NCBI GenBank assembly: GCA_051747385.1
Contig: JBNJGB010000006.1
Span: 179,770 to 243,769 of the forward strand
Length of the DNA stretch: 64,000 nucleotides
Reading direction: 5' to 3'
From: JBNJGB01 sp051747385
GTDB lineage: Bacteria > Myxococcota_A > UBA9042 > PHBI01 > JACKFB01
The notes under the pieces were generated by a model, which saw only the letters and a list, made by a program, of their open reading frames with translations, did no database searches and was not told the DNA's origin. The position numbers were made by a program, and so were the translations under genes. Positions 22,275 through 30,823 of this stretch are shown here, piece after piece. Within the stretch, counting starts at the first letter, position 1. Every line of letters begins with the position of its first letter.

Positions 22275-24250
22275 TGACGAACGCACTGAGGCTCCTCCTC
22301 ATCGAGGACAACGCCGTCGACAGGGAGGGGCTCCGGAGGATGCTCGGCCCGGACTACGAGATCGCGGACGCGGACACCGCCCGGGGCGGCATGGACCTGT
22401 GCCGGACGAGGCGTCCGGACTGCATCCTCCTGGACTATCGCCTGCCGGACGCGGACGGGACCGAGGTGCTCGACCAGCTCCGGCCCATGGGCGTGGCCAC
22501 GGTGATGCTCACGGGCCAGGGCAACGAGCGGATCGCCGTCGAGGCCCTCAAGCGCGGGGCAGAGGACTACCTCGTCAAGGGGGGCCTGACCCGGGAGGCC
22601 CTGCGACGTGCCATCTCCAACGCCGTCGAGCGGGTGCAGCTCCGCCGGCGGATCGCGCGCCAGCAGGAGGAGCTGGAGGACCGGCTGAGGGAGCTGGAGG
22701 AGCAGCGCCGGGCGCTGGAGGACAAGAACGAGGCGCTGCGGCGGAGCGAGGAGCGCATCCGCATGCTCCTGCGGCAGCTCCCCGCCGTGCTGTGGACGAC
22801 CGACGAGTCCCTGCGCCTGACCTCGCTGACGGGGCGGCTGCCCCCGGAGGGGACCCCGTCCCTGGAGGAGCTGCTCGGATCGCGGGTGGACGCCGTCGGC
22901 TTCGAACCCCGGGGCGAACCGACCCCCGCCGAGGCCCACGCGGCGGCCCTCGAGGGACGCTCGACGCGCTTCGACTTCGTCTGGGCCGACCGGGTCTTCC
23001 AGGGGAGCGCCGAGGCGCTGTCCGACGCGTCGGGCGAGCGGGTGGGCGTCGTGGGCGTGGCCATGGACGTCACCGAGCACAGACACCTGGAGGAGCAGGT
23101 CCGCCACGCCCAGAAGCTCGACGCCATGGGGCAGCTCGCCGGCGGGATCGCGCACGACTTCAACAACCTCCTCACGGCCGTGAAGAGCTTCGCGGAGTTC
23201 GCCTCCAAGGGCCTGGACTCTGCGCATCCGGTCCAAAGCGACCTGCGGCACATCCTGCAGGCGGCGGGGAGCGCCGAACGCCTCACCCGGAAGCTGCTCG
23301 CGTTCTCGCGGCGGGAGCCGATGCACCCGGTGGTGGTGGACGTCCGCGAGGCCGTCGAGTCCGTGGAGCGGATCCTCCGGCGGCTCGTCCCGGAGGACAT
23401 CGAGCTCTGCATGGATGTGGACGCGGACGCGTGGCGGGTGCGGGTCGACGGAGCGGCCCTGGAGCAGGTGCTCCTGAACATGGCGCTCAACGCGCGCGAC
23501 GCCATGCCCGACGGGGGCCGGCTCACCGTGGAGGCGAGCAACCAGACCCTGGACGCCGCCTGGACGGACGCCCTGGGCGAGCACGTCCCGGAGGGCGACT
23601 ACGTCATGCTGTCCATCGGGGACACCGGCGTCGGCATGGCCCCGGAGGTGCAGGACCGGGTCTTCGAGCCGTTCTTCACGACCAAGGAGGCCGGCAAGGG
23701 GACCGGGCTGGGGCTGGCGACCTGCTACGGCATCGTGCGACAGGCCGAGGGATTCCTTCGGGTCTACAGCGAGCCGGGGAGGGGCAGCATCTTCCGGATC
23801 TACCTGCCCCGGGCGCACGGGGAGGCCGAGGCGCCGCCCGCCCGCCCCGTCGAGGAGGCGCACGGCGGTCACGAGACGGTCCTCGTCGCGGAGGACGAGC
23901 CCCAGGTGCGACACCTCGCGGTGCGCGCCCTGCGGACGTTCGGATACGACGTCCTCGAGGCCTGCGACGGCCAGGAGGCGCTGGAGCGCCTCGACGCCCA
24001 CCCGGGGCGGGTCGACCTGGTGCTCAGCGACGTGGTCATGCCGCGCCTGGGTGGCCCCGAGCTCGCGGAGGCCCTCCATGCCAGGGCCTCGCCCCCGCGC
24101 ATCCTGTTCATGTCCGGGTACACGGCCGGGAGCCTCGAGCAGCGCGGCACGGTCGAGAGCCGGGTCCAGCTCCTCCAGAAGCCCTTCGCCCTGCGGGACC
24201 TGCGAGAGAAGGTCCGCGAGATCCTCGACGAGTCCGACGTCGACGCGTAG
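22274..24250 (+). CDS. Hybrid sensor kinase REC-PAS-HK-REC
   Basis: The 658-aa soluble protein begins with a receiver domain (Asp54 in L-L-D-Y-R-L-P-D-A-D-G). A coiled coil follows (residues ~130-165, rich in Glu/Arg/Leu), then a PAS-like domain (I-R-M-L-L-R-Q-L-P-A-V-L-W-T-T-D). HisKA has A-G-G-I-A-H-D-F-N-N-L-L. The HATPase shows N-M-A-L-N-A-R-D-A-M, D-T-G-V-G-M and G-T-G-L-G-L-A-T. A C-terminal receiver (L-V-L-S-D-V-V-M-P, K-P-F) completes it. The start overlaps the previous stop by one base. With the two upstream genes it can form a phosphorelay; outputs and signal are unknown. Confidence 0.92.
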   Translation: MTNALRLLLIEDNAVDREGLRRMLGPDYEIADADTARGGMDLCRTRRPDCILLDYRLPDADGTEVLDQLRPMGVATVMLTGQGNERIAVEALKRGAEDYLVKGGLTREALRRAISNAVERVQLRRRIARQQEELEDRLRELEEQRRALEDKNEALRRSEERIRMLLRQLPAVLWTTDESLRLTSLTGRLPPEGTPSLEELLGSRVDAVGFEPRGEPTPAEAHAAALEGRSTRFDFVWADRVFQGSAEALSDASGERVGVVGVAMDVTEHRHLEEQVRHAQKLDAMGQLAGGIAHDFNNLLTAVKSFAEFASKGLDSAHPVQSDLRHILQAAGSAERLTRKLLAFSRREPMHPVVVDVREAVESVERILRRLVPEDIELCMDVDADAWRVRVDGAALEQVLLNMALNARDAMPDGGRLTVEASNQTLDAAWTDALGEHVPEGDYVMLSIGDTGVGMAPEVQDRVFEPFFTTKEAGKGTGLGLATCYGIVRQAEGFLRVYSEPGRGSIFRIYLPRAHGEAEAPPARPVEEAHGGHETVLVAEDEPQVRHLAVRALRTFGYDVLEACDGQEALERLDAHPGRVDLVLSDVVMPRLGGPELAEALHARASPPRILFMSGYTAGSLEQRGTVESRVQLLQKPFALRDLREKVREILDESDVDA

Positions 24251-24608
24251 GCGCCGGCGGACCGCGGATCCCGCAGAGCAAAGGGCTTCGGAGGACGCCC
24301 GGCCATTCCCCGGGAACGCCCTCGTTCCCGTTCCCGCTTCCGTTCCCGTTCCCGATCGAAGAGCCGTTCCCCTTCCCGAGCGACCGGCTCTGGCCGGCAT
24401 GGCGGCTGCGCGAGCAGCAGGAGGCGGTCGCATGGACGCCGGCGGGGACGGCCGTCCTACCGCATGCGCTGTTAGGGCCGATGGACCGGGAGCTGACCGC
24501 CGAGGACGGCGGTGCCACTGCACCTTGCCCGTGTTCTCCTTGCCTTCGCGGCTTGGCGGCTTGGCGCGAGCCCTTTCGGAGTGGGGAGATGTGTATGATC
24601 GACAACCG
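24251..24608. other. Intergenic region with simple-sequence and dispersed repeats
   Basis: No gene is recognised. At 24323-24354 there is an imperfect run of a TTCCCG hexamer. At 24538-24573 a Cys/Gly-rich-looking stretch (GCGGCTTGGCGGCTTGGCG) recurs at 49166-49186. The segment near 24447-24463 (GACGGCCGTCCTACCGC) resembles sequences at 47830 and 49240. These look like shared intergenic repeat debris. Confidence 0.55.
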
Positions 24609-24950
24609 TCAGCCGTCGCCGGCGGCCCCGCGCCAGTGGTGCCGCTGCACCCGGCGCCGCACCGCCAGGGGACCCACGATGGCGTCCACGAGGCCCTCGG
24701 CGTCCGCGTCCGGGTTGCAGAGGTAGAGGTCGAGGCTGACGTAGTCCGCCTCGGGCCACGTGTGGAGGCTGAAGTGGCTCTCGGCGAGGATGAGCACGGC
24801 CGTCGTGCCCTGGGGCTCGAAGCGGTGGACCGCCTCCCGCATCACCGTCAGGTGCTCGCGGGCCCGGGCGAGGAGGCCCTCCACGAGGTCGTCCGTCAAC
24901 GGCTCGTCCAGCCAGAGATCGACGGTGAGGTGGCGGGAGAGCGTATCCAT
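24609..24950 (-). CDS. speD: S-adenosylmethionine decarboxylase proenzyme
   Basis: The 113-aa protein carries A-E-S-H-F-S-L-H-T-W-P-E at residues 56-67. Family members cleave themselves between Glu57 and Ser58, turning the serine into a pyruvoyl group that decarboxylates AdoMet for spermidine synthesis. Y-V-S-L-D-L-Y-L-C follows, with the conserved Cys. Length fits class-1 small SpeD enzymes. I chose ATG 24950; the frame is open further back through the porin gene but that is antisense noise. It lies 23 bp after the stop of the porin-like gene on the same strand. No spermidine synthase is visible nearby. Confidence 0.85.
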   Translation of the reverse strand: MDTLSRHLTVDLWLDEPLTDDLVEGLLARAREHLTVMREAVHRFEPQGTTAVLILAESHFSLHTWPEADYVSLDLYLCNPDADAEGLVDAIVGPLAVRRRVQRHHWRGAAGDG

Positions 24951-24973
24951 GGTGGCGACGGCCCGGGCGTTGG

Positions 24974-26617
24974 CTAGAAGAGGAACTGGCCCATCAGGTT
25001 CACCGCGACGACGTTCGGCTCGGTGTAGACCCGGAGCGCGTGGCCGAGCTCGTTGCGCTCCACCTGGGTCCGGTTGTTGTCCCGGCCGTAGAGCACCTCG
25101 CCGAGCACGGCGAACTCGCGGGCAGGGTGCCACTTGAAGCCGAGCTCGGCCCACCACACGGCCACCGCGTCGTCCCCGGACGGGAGGATGAACCAGCCGC
25201 CCGCGTCGGCCTCCGACACGACCACGGTGCGGATCCCCGCCGTGCCGGGATCCTCGCCCGTGCCCTCGGGGGAGGCGCCGTCGTAGGTGGCCGGGAGGCG
25301 GAGGCCGCCGGTCAGCGCCAGGGTGACGTCGCCCAGGTGGTGGTCCACGGACAGCAGGCCCTGGATCTCCGGCGACGTCTCGGCGGTGTTCGGCAGGGTG
25401 GTGTAGGGGAAGAAGCCCGGGACCTCCGCGGTGATGTACGAGAGGCTCCGGAGGCGGCCCTCCGCGTGGAACCGGGTGCGGCCGGAGCGGACCTTGAAGC
25501 CCAGGTGGCCGGCGTAGGCCCACTCCAGGTCCGTGGAGCCGGGGTTGTCGTAGTCCGACAGGGTCTGCACGCGCGCCGTGCCCTCGAGGGCGGTCTGCCA
25601 GGCGACGCCCGAGTCGTACTCCTGCTCCTCGACGACCTGCGCGCCGACGGCCGTGCGCTGGTAGAGGTTGGAGTCGATGCGGAGGCCGATGGGCAGGCCC
25701 TCGCGCCAGGACAGGCGCAGGGAGCCGCCGCCGGAGAGGATGTCCTTGCCCAGGACGCCCTCCTTGGTGAGCGTGCCCTTGTGGAAGAAGCCGCCGTTGG
25801 CCTCTATGGCGGGGCCCTGGTCGGCCGCCCAGCCCAGGCCGCCGAGCACGCCGTAGAAGGTGCGGGTGGAGAACAGGATGCGGTTGCCGATGGTGCTCTC
25901 CAGCTCCACCTCGAGGGGGCTCTTGATGAGGGCGGACTTGGCGCCGGCGAAGACGTAGAAGTCGCCCAGGTCCAGGCCGAGCTTCAGGCCCGGGGCGAGG
26001 CCGCGGCGGAAGTTCCGCGGGAACTCGTCCTTGGTGCCCCACTCGATGTCCGAGTGAAAGCCGAGGGTGAGCGGCCGCGCGTCCACCGGATACAGCTCCA
26101 CATAGAGCTCGTCCCGGTCGCTCGGGCCGAAGGCCTTGCCCACGCGCACGTAGGAGCCCAGGTCGAAGAGGTTGACGTTGCCGGCCTGCGACGACTCGGG
26201 GTCCGTGTCCACGCCCAGCCCCAGGACGAGCGCGCCGGAGGCCGTGAAGCCGTCGTCCAGGTCGACGCCCTTGTACAGGCCGAGCCGCGAGGAGCCCTCG
26301 GAGCAGTCCTGGTGGGGGACGCCGTCGATCTGCGTGCGGCTGCACCGGCTGAAGTTGGGCTGCGGGCTCGACTCGCGGGTCTCGCCGGCGCCGATGAGGA
26401 GGTTGTCGTCGCCCCAGTTGAGCTGGATGAGGACCTTGTCGAACATGGCCTTGCGGCTGCCCTTCGCGTCCTCCGGGGAGTCCTCGGAGAGGACGGGGGT
26501 CGGCGGTCCGGCCTCTCTCCGGGCCACCTCCGCCGGCTCGTCGTCGCGCGGCTGCTCGGCGAGGGCGGGCGGGGCGAGCAGGAAGAGCGTCAGGGCCAGC
26601 GGTAGCAGTCGGCACAT
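24974..26617 (-). CDS. Outer-membrane porin-like protein
   Basis: The 547-aa precursor starts M-C-R-L-L-P-L-A-L-T-L-F-L-L-A-P-P-A-L-A with a signal peptidase I site after A-L-A. The body alternates hydrophobic and polar residues in short strands (for example L-K-L-G-L-D-L-G-D-F-Y-V-F-A-G-A-K) and ends in aromatic N-L-M-G-Q-F-L-F. A terminal Phe is the usual beta-barrel signal. I infer an outer-membrane barrel, possibly a porin or structural protein; no family name can be given. It is expressed with the upstream lipoprotein and 5'-nucleotidase (same strand, short gaps) and the downstream speD. Confidence 0.7.
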   Translation of the reverse strand: MCRLLPLALTLFLLAPPALAEQPRDDEPAEVARREAGPPTPVLSEDSPEDAKGSRKAMFDKVLIQLNWGDDNLLIGAGETRESSPQPNFSRCSRTQIDGVPHQDCSEGSSRLGLYKGVDLDDGFTASGALVLGLGVDTDPESSQAGNVNLFDLGSYVRVGKAFGPSDRDELYVELYPVDARPLTLGFHSDIEWGTKDEFPRNFRRGLAPGLKLGLDLGDFYVFAGAKSALIKSPLEVELESTIGNRILFSTRTFYGVLGGLGWAADQGPAIEANGGFFHKGTLTKEGVLGKDILSGGGSLRLSWREGLPIGLRIDSNLYQRTAVGAQVVEEQEYDSGVAWQTALEGTARVQTLSDYDNPGSTDLEWAYAGHLGFKVRSGRTRFHAEGRLRSLSYITAEVPGFFPYTTLPNTAETSPEIQGLLSVDHHLGDVTLALTGGLRLPATYDGASPEGTGEDPGTAGIRTVVVSEADAGGWFILPSGDDAVAVWWAELGFKWHPAREFAVLGEVLYGRDNNRTQVERNELGHALRVYTEPNVVAVNLMGQFLF

Positions 26618-26634
26618 CTCGGGGCTCCGTCGGT

Positions 26635-28239
26635 TCACTCGGCGACCTGCACGTCGCCGTCGAAGCGGGGGTCGATGACCCAGAACTGGAGGTCGCACTG
26701 CGTCTCGTCGCTGCCCTCGCCACACAGGTAGATGTGGCGCAGCGATCCCGTGAGCGACTCCAGGGTGAGGGGCGGGCAGACGTACTGGACGAACCCGTCG
26801 TCCGTGGGCGCCAGCTCGCAGCGCCCCTGCAGGTCCGGCCCGCCGATGTAGTCGATGTCCAGCGGTTCGAACTCGTCGGCCAGGGCGATGGACCCGTAGA
26901 TCTTCTTCTTGCCGTCCACGACGCCCGCGTACTGGCTGAACTCGAAGTACCCCTCCAGGTCGGAGCAGAGGGGATCCTCCTGGCAGGCGTCGCGGCAGGT
27001 GTCCTCGGGCCCGAAGGAGATGGTGCCGTTCCCGTCCCGGTCGCACGCGATGAAGCGCTCGCTCACCGCCACGTTCCGGAAGGTCACCAGGTTGCCCTCG
27101 TACCGCTCGAGGAGCTTGCTGTTGGCGTAGACGTCCTCGAGGTAGCTCGGCGAGGTGCGATCCTCGGCCGCCAGGTCGTCGGTGACGTCCCAGGGGTCGG
27201 GGACCTCGGCGTCCGGGTCGAGGCCGGGGAAGTCCTCACAGGCCGGGTTGTCCGGGTGATACGGCTCGAAGCTCGGGAACACGACCTGGGTCTGGCCCAC
27301 GTGCTCCTGGACGGCGCCCGACACCCCGCAGACGGTGTCGCCGAAGTCGATGCCCTTGGGCTTCGAGAAGGTGAAGACGAACAGGGAGTTGAACAGCCGG
27401 TCCCCGACGTTGTCCTGCAGGTCGACGACGTAGAAGCCGTTGGCGACCACGTTGGTCACGACCAGGGTCCCGGCGGTCACCTGGACCTGCTGGCCCTCCA
27501 GCGGGCTCGTGGATAGGGCCTCCGTGTGCTGGATGTCCCGGATCCGGGGGTCGTCGAACCAGAGGGTCGGCGACACGCCCGTGGCCAGGCCGACCGGGGC
27601 CTCCAGGTCGTCGGTGGGGTCCTGGCAGCCCGGGTCCGCCATGTCGATCCGGCCGTCGAGGTCGTTGTCGATCCCGTCGCTGCACTGGCTGTAGTCCTGA
27701 CCGTCGGGGCGCGGCAGGTAGCCGTCGGCCTCGAACCAGACGTGGCTCCGGCCGATGCCGCGCATGACGTGGACCTCCACGCCCTCGGCTCGGCCGCCGT
27801 CCATCATCATCACCTGGGACGAGTCGGCCACGGCCCCCGGCGTGAAGCGCATGTGGATCGGCCCGCGATACGGGAACGGGTGGCCGTCGCGGCCGATGGC
27901 CTGGACGTCGAACGTCAGGCGCATGGCGCAGACCCCCGTGGGGCTGCACGCCTGGCCGTCGGGGCAGTCCGAGTCGCCGGCGCAGAGGCCGCCCGCGACG
28001 TACTCGAGGGGCTCCTCGTCCGTCCCCGTCGCCTGCTCCCCGGCGAGGGAGACCTCGAAGCTCATCAGCTCGTTGGCGCGGGGATGCTCCTCCACGCAGC
28101 CGGCCAGCAGCCCCAGCAGCAGAGGGCCCACGGCGGCGATCCAGCTGGAGCACCGATCGGGCGTGCGGACCGCGGGTCTTCGAGTGATTTCCGAGTGGAT
28201 CGGCCAGGCGCGCAGCGCCGGTGCCGTGTCCCGAGCCAT
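26635..28239 (-). CDS. Lipoprotein with OB-fold-like region, Myxococcota type
   Basis: The 534-aa protein has a hydrophobic stretch ending L-L-A-G-C, a lipobox, about 50 residues from the chosen ATG 28239 (ATG 28251 is an alternative). A short Cys cluster follows (C-A-G-D-S-D-C-P-D-G-Q-A-C). C-S-D-G-I-D-N-D-L-D-G-R-I-D is a motif common in secreted Myxococcota proteins. The centre (E-G-Q-Q-V-Q-V-T-A-G-T-L-V-V-T-N) looks like an OB-fold such as the one found with secreted nucleases and nucleotidases. Together with the 5'-nucleotidase 85 bp upstream on the same strand it may process extracellular nucleotides or nucleic acid. Confidence 0.65.
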   Translation of the reverse strand: MARDTAPALRAWPIHSEITRRPAVRTPDRCSSWIAAVGPLLLGLLAGCVEEHPRANELMSFEVSLAGEQATGTDEEPLEYVAGGLCAGDSDCPDGQACSPTGVCAMRLTFDVQAIGRDGHPFPYRGPIHMRFTPGAVADSSQVMMMDGGRAEGVEVHVMRGIGRSHVWFEADGYLPRPDGQDYSQCSDGIDNDLDGRIDMADPGCQDPTDDLEAPVGLATGVSPTLWFDDPRIRDIQHTEALSTSPLEGQQVQVTAGTLVVTNVVANGFYVVDLQDNVGDRLFNSLFVFTFSKPKGIDFGDTVCGVSGAVQEHVGQTQVVFPSFEPYHPDNPACEDFPGLDPDAEVPDPWDVTDDLAAEDRTSPSYLEDVYANSKLLERYEGNLVTFRNVAVSERFIACDRDGNGTISFGPEDTCRDACQEDPLCSDLEGYFEFSQYAGVVDGKKKIYGSIALADEFEPLDIDYIGGPDLQGRCELAPTDDGFVQYVCPPLTLESLTGSLRHIYLCGEGSDETQCDLQFWVIDPRFDGDVQVAE

Positions 28240-28324
28240 GCCAGCAGGCATGGCGCAGCGGTCGCGGCAGGCCGAGGCGCCGGAAATCGCCGGTAGCCCA
28301 ACGGGAGCACGGCCGTTCGGTGCT

Positions 28325-30673
28325 CTAGATCGGGACATCGTCGGGGTCCTCGTCGGAGGGCAGGTCTTCCAGGTTCTCGGGCAGGATGCGCCGGATGCGG
28401 CCGTCCGACTCCGCCGTCGGGCACGGCACCTCCAGGCAGCGCTCCAGGGCCTTCCACTCGCCGAACAGGGCGCAGGCGTCCCCGCGGGGCATCGGCTCCG
28501 TGCACTCGGCCGGGACGCAGTGGCCTGCGGGCGTACAGACGGCACCCGGCGAGCAGTCGGCGTCCCCCTGGCAGCGGGCGCGGCAGCGGTGGTCGACGCA
28601 CACGGACACCGGCGTCACGCAGGCGCCGTCGACGCAGAGCTGGCCGGGCTCGCAGTCCGCGGAGACCTCGCAGGTGGCGCAGCCCCCGTCGGAGCAGACC
28701 TCCTCCACCCCGGTGCAGCCCGCGTCGTCCTCGCAGGGGGCGCCCTCCCGAGGCCGACAGACGCCGCCGACGCAGAGGGACTGGCCGCCCTCGCCGACCA
28801 GGTCGCTCCCGGGGCAGTCGGCGTCCGTGGCGCACCCGCGCTCGCAGCGGCGATCCTGGCAGACGTAGTCGGTCCGGGTCTCGTCGCCCGCGCGGCAGTC
28901 CTCGGCCGAGAAGCACTGGGCGCCCGGGTCGACGGGGCAGTGGGAGGCGACCTCCGCCTCGCCCGGCGTGGTCTGCGTCACGCGGCGGCAGCGGCGGGTG
29001 TAGAACTCCGCCAGGTCGGTCACGCAGTCCTGGTAGGCCGTGCAGCCCGCGAGCATCAGCCGCCCGTCCTCGGCGCGGCACTGGTTCGAGCACCTGGGGC
29101 TGCGGATGACGTTCTCCAGCACCGCGTCCCGGAGGGCCACATCGGTGATGATCTGGGTGTTGTTGACCTTCAGGACCGTGAAGCCGGAGCCGCCCTCGGC
29201 GATGTAGTCGTTGGTCGCCATCTCGTAGACGGCGCGCTCGTCGAGCGGCACGCGCTCGCAGTCGGACTTGTCGGCGAGGGTCGGGTCGCCGCAGTCGGTG
29301 AAGTGGATGTCCCGGGCCACCGGCGGGTCGGAGGAGCAGTCCATCACGTACTCGACGCCCGAGACCTGGATCTGGGTGGCGCAGCCGCGGCCGGCGCTCC
29401 GGCGCGTGGCGAAGTCCAGCAGGGCCTGCACGTCCGCCCCGGAGAGGTACATGGTCGTGACGTAGTTGTTGAACGGGAAGATGTTGTAGAGCTGATCCAG
29501 CGTGATGGCGCCGGGGTTGATGTCGGTCCGGATGCCCAGGGAGTTGGTCATCCCGAAGTCGGCCCGGGCGTACTGGCGGATGGCCTCCGCGACCAGGTTG
29601 CCGAGCGGCGAGTCGCCGCCGTCGAAGCCGAAGCGCCGGATGAGCTTCGAGGAGTAGCCGTACACGGAGTTCAGGTCGATGAGCTGGTGGAGCTTGCGGC
29701 GGTAGGGCTCCAGGAGGTTCACCATCTCCGGGTCCTCGGGGACCGACGAGTCGATGGGGAAGACCTCGTAGTCGTGGGCGATGACGTCTCCGTCCCGGAC
29801 GACCACGTCCAGGCGGCCGACGAACTTGGTGAACGCGCCGGAGTGGGCCAGGACCACCGGCCGGCCCGCCCTGTCCTCGATGACCTTGGGCGGGTTCAGG
29901 ACGATGTGGAGGTGCCCGCCCATCACCAGGTCGAGGCCCTCCGTGTGCTGGATCATCTCCTCGTCCTCGCCGAGGCCGGCGTGGCTCACGGCGACGACGA
30001 GGTCCACGTGGGGCTCGAGGATGTCGATCCAGTCCTGGACCGTCTGGTGGATGTCCAGGGGCGTGAGGTTCAGGGAGTTGCCGATGTCCGTGATGGAGGA
30101 GATGGACGAGAAGTTCGCCACGCCGATCACGCCGACCTTCAGGCCGTCGACGTTGAGGACCTCCACCGGCTGGGCGATCTCGCCGAGCGGCTCGCCGGGC
30201 TCGAAGAGGTAGTTGGCGGCGATGACGGGGTAGGTGGCCCAGCGCTGGAGCTGCTCGACGTAGTTGCGGATGCCCTCGTCGAACTCGTGGTTGCCGATGA
30301 CCACGGCGTCGGGGCGCATGAGCGACAGGGCGCGCTGCTCCACCTCGCCCATGAAGGCGTTGAAGATGGGGGCGCCCTGGAAGCAGTCGCCGGAGTCCAC
30401 GTACAGGGAGCGCGGCGCCTTCTGTCGCTCCCGGCGGATGATGTGGGCCATCCGCGCGATGCCACCGAACGGAGCCTCCTCCGGGTCCAGGCCCAGGTCC
30501 CTGTCCCCCGCCAGCGGCGTCATGTCGTAGGGGAGCAGCCGGGAGTGGATGTCGGTGGTGTGGAGGAGCGTCAGCCGGACGTCCTTCCCCTCGGTGACCG
30601 GCGCCGGATGTCGCTCGGCGCAGGCGGCCACCAGGGTCGCCATCAAGAGCACCGCCGCTGTCGTTCGGGCCAC
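28325..30673 (-). CDS. 5'-nucleotidase-family lipoprotein with Cys-rich tail
   Basis: The 782-aa precursor begins M-A-R-T-T-A-A-V-L-L-M-A-T-L-V-A-A-C, a lipoprotein signal. The metallophosphatase domain (residues ~30-300) shows T-T-D-I-H-S-R, D-S-G-D-C-F-Q-G, I-G-N-H-E-F-D-E-G, S-H-A-G-L-G and G-G-H-L-H, all metal ligands present. The 5'-nucleotidase C-terminal domain follows (~310-530; N-L-V-A-E-A-I-R, then N-Y-V-T-T-M-Y-L-S-G). About 200 residues are unusual: a string of short Cys-rich units (C-x-x-D-x-x-C) like Dickkopf-type domains, seen in secreted Myxococcota proteins. It would be anchored in the periplasm or at the surface and hydrolyse nucleotides or related phosphoesters. Confidence 0.88.
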   Translation of the reverse strand: MARTTAAVLLMATLVAACAERHPAPVTEGKDVRLTLLHTTDIHSRLLPYDMTPLAGDRDLGLDPEEAPFGGIARMAHIIRRERQKAPRSLYVDSGDCFQGAPIFNAFMGEVEQRALSLMRPDAVVIGNHEFDEGIRNYVEQLQRWATYPVIAANYLFEPGEPLGEIAQPVEVLNVDGLKVGVIGVANFSSISSITDIGNSLNLTPLDIHQTVQDWIDILEPHVDLVVAVSHAGLGEDEEMIQHTEGLDLVMGGHLHIVLNPPKVIEDRAGRPVVLAHSGAFTKFVGRLDVVVRDGDVIAHDYEVFPIDSSVPEDPEMVNLLEPYRRKLHQLIDLNSVYGYSSKLIRRFGFDGGDSPLGNLVAEAIRQYARADFGMTNSLGIRTDINPGAITLDQLYNIFPFNNYVTTMYLSGADVQALLDFATRRSAGRGCATQIQVSGVEYVMDCSSDPPVARDIHFTDCGDPTLADKSDCERVPLDERAVYEMATNDYIAEGGSGFTVLKVNNTQIITDVALRDAVLENVIRSPRCSNQCRAEDGRLMLAGCTAYQDCVTDLAEFYTRRCRRVTQTTPGEAEVASHCPVDPGAQCFSAEDCRAGDETRTDYVCQDRRCERGCATDADCPGSDLVGEGGQSLCVGGVCRPREGAPCEDDAGCTGVEEVCSDGGCATCEVSADCEPGQLCVDGACVTPVSVCVDHRCRARCQGDADCSPGAVCTPAGHCVPAECTEPMPRGDACALFGEWKALERCLEVPCPTAESDGRIRRILPENLEDLPSDEDPDDVPI

Positions 30674-30823
30674 GGCCCCACCTCGTCCCAGAGCGGACCG
30701 CGGCTTAGCACACGGTCACGAGCGCTCACAAGGCAGAGGTTTCCGCACCCCGGCGGAGCCCATGGACCCGCCGGACGCGCCCTGGCACGTTCGGGCGAGG
30801 ACGGTCGCGGACGGAGGGGAGTC

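Noticed and set aside
27755..30823. Very long plus-strand open frame upstream of the phospholipase-like gene
   Set aside because: It lies antisense to the nucleotidase operon, has low-complexity Ala/Gly/Arg/Asp composition and no domain; only the part from 30824 encodes a recognisable protein.
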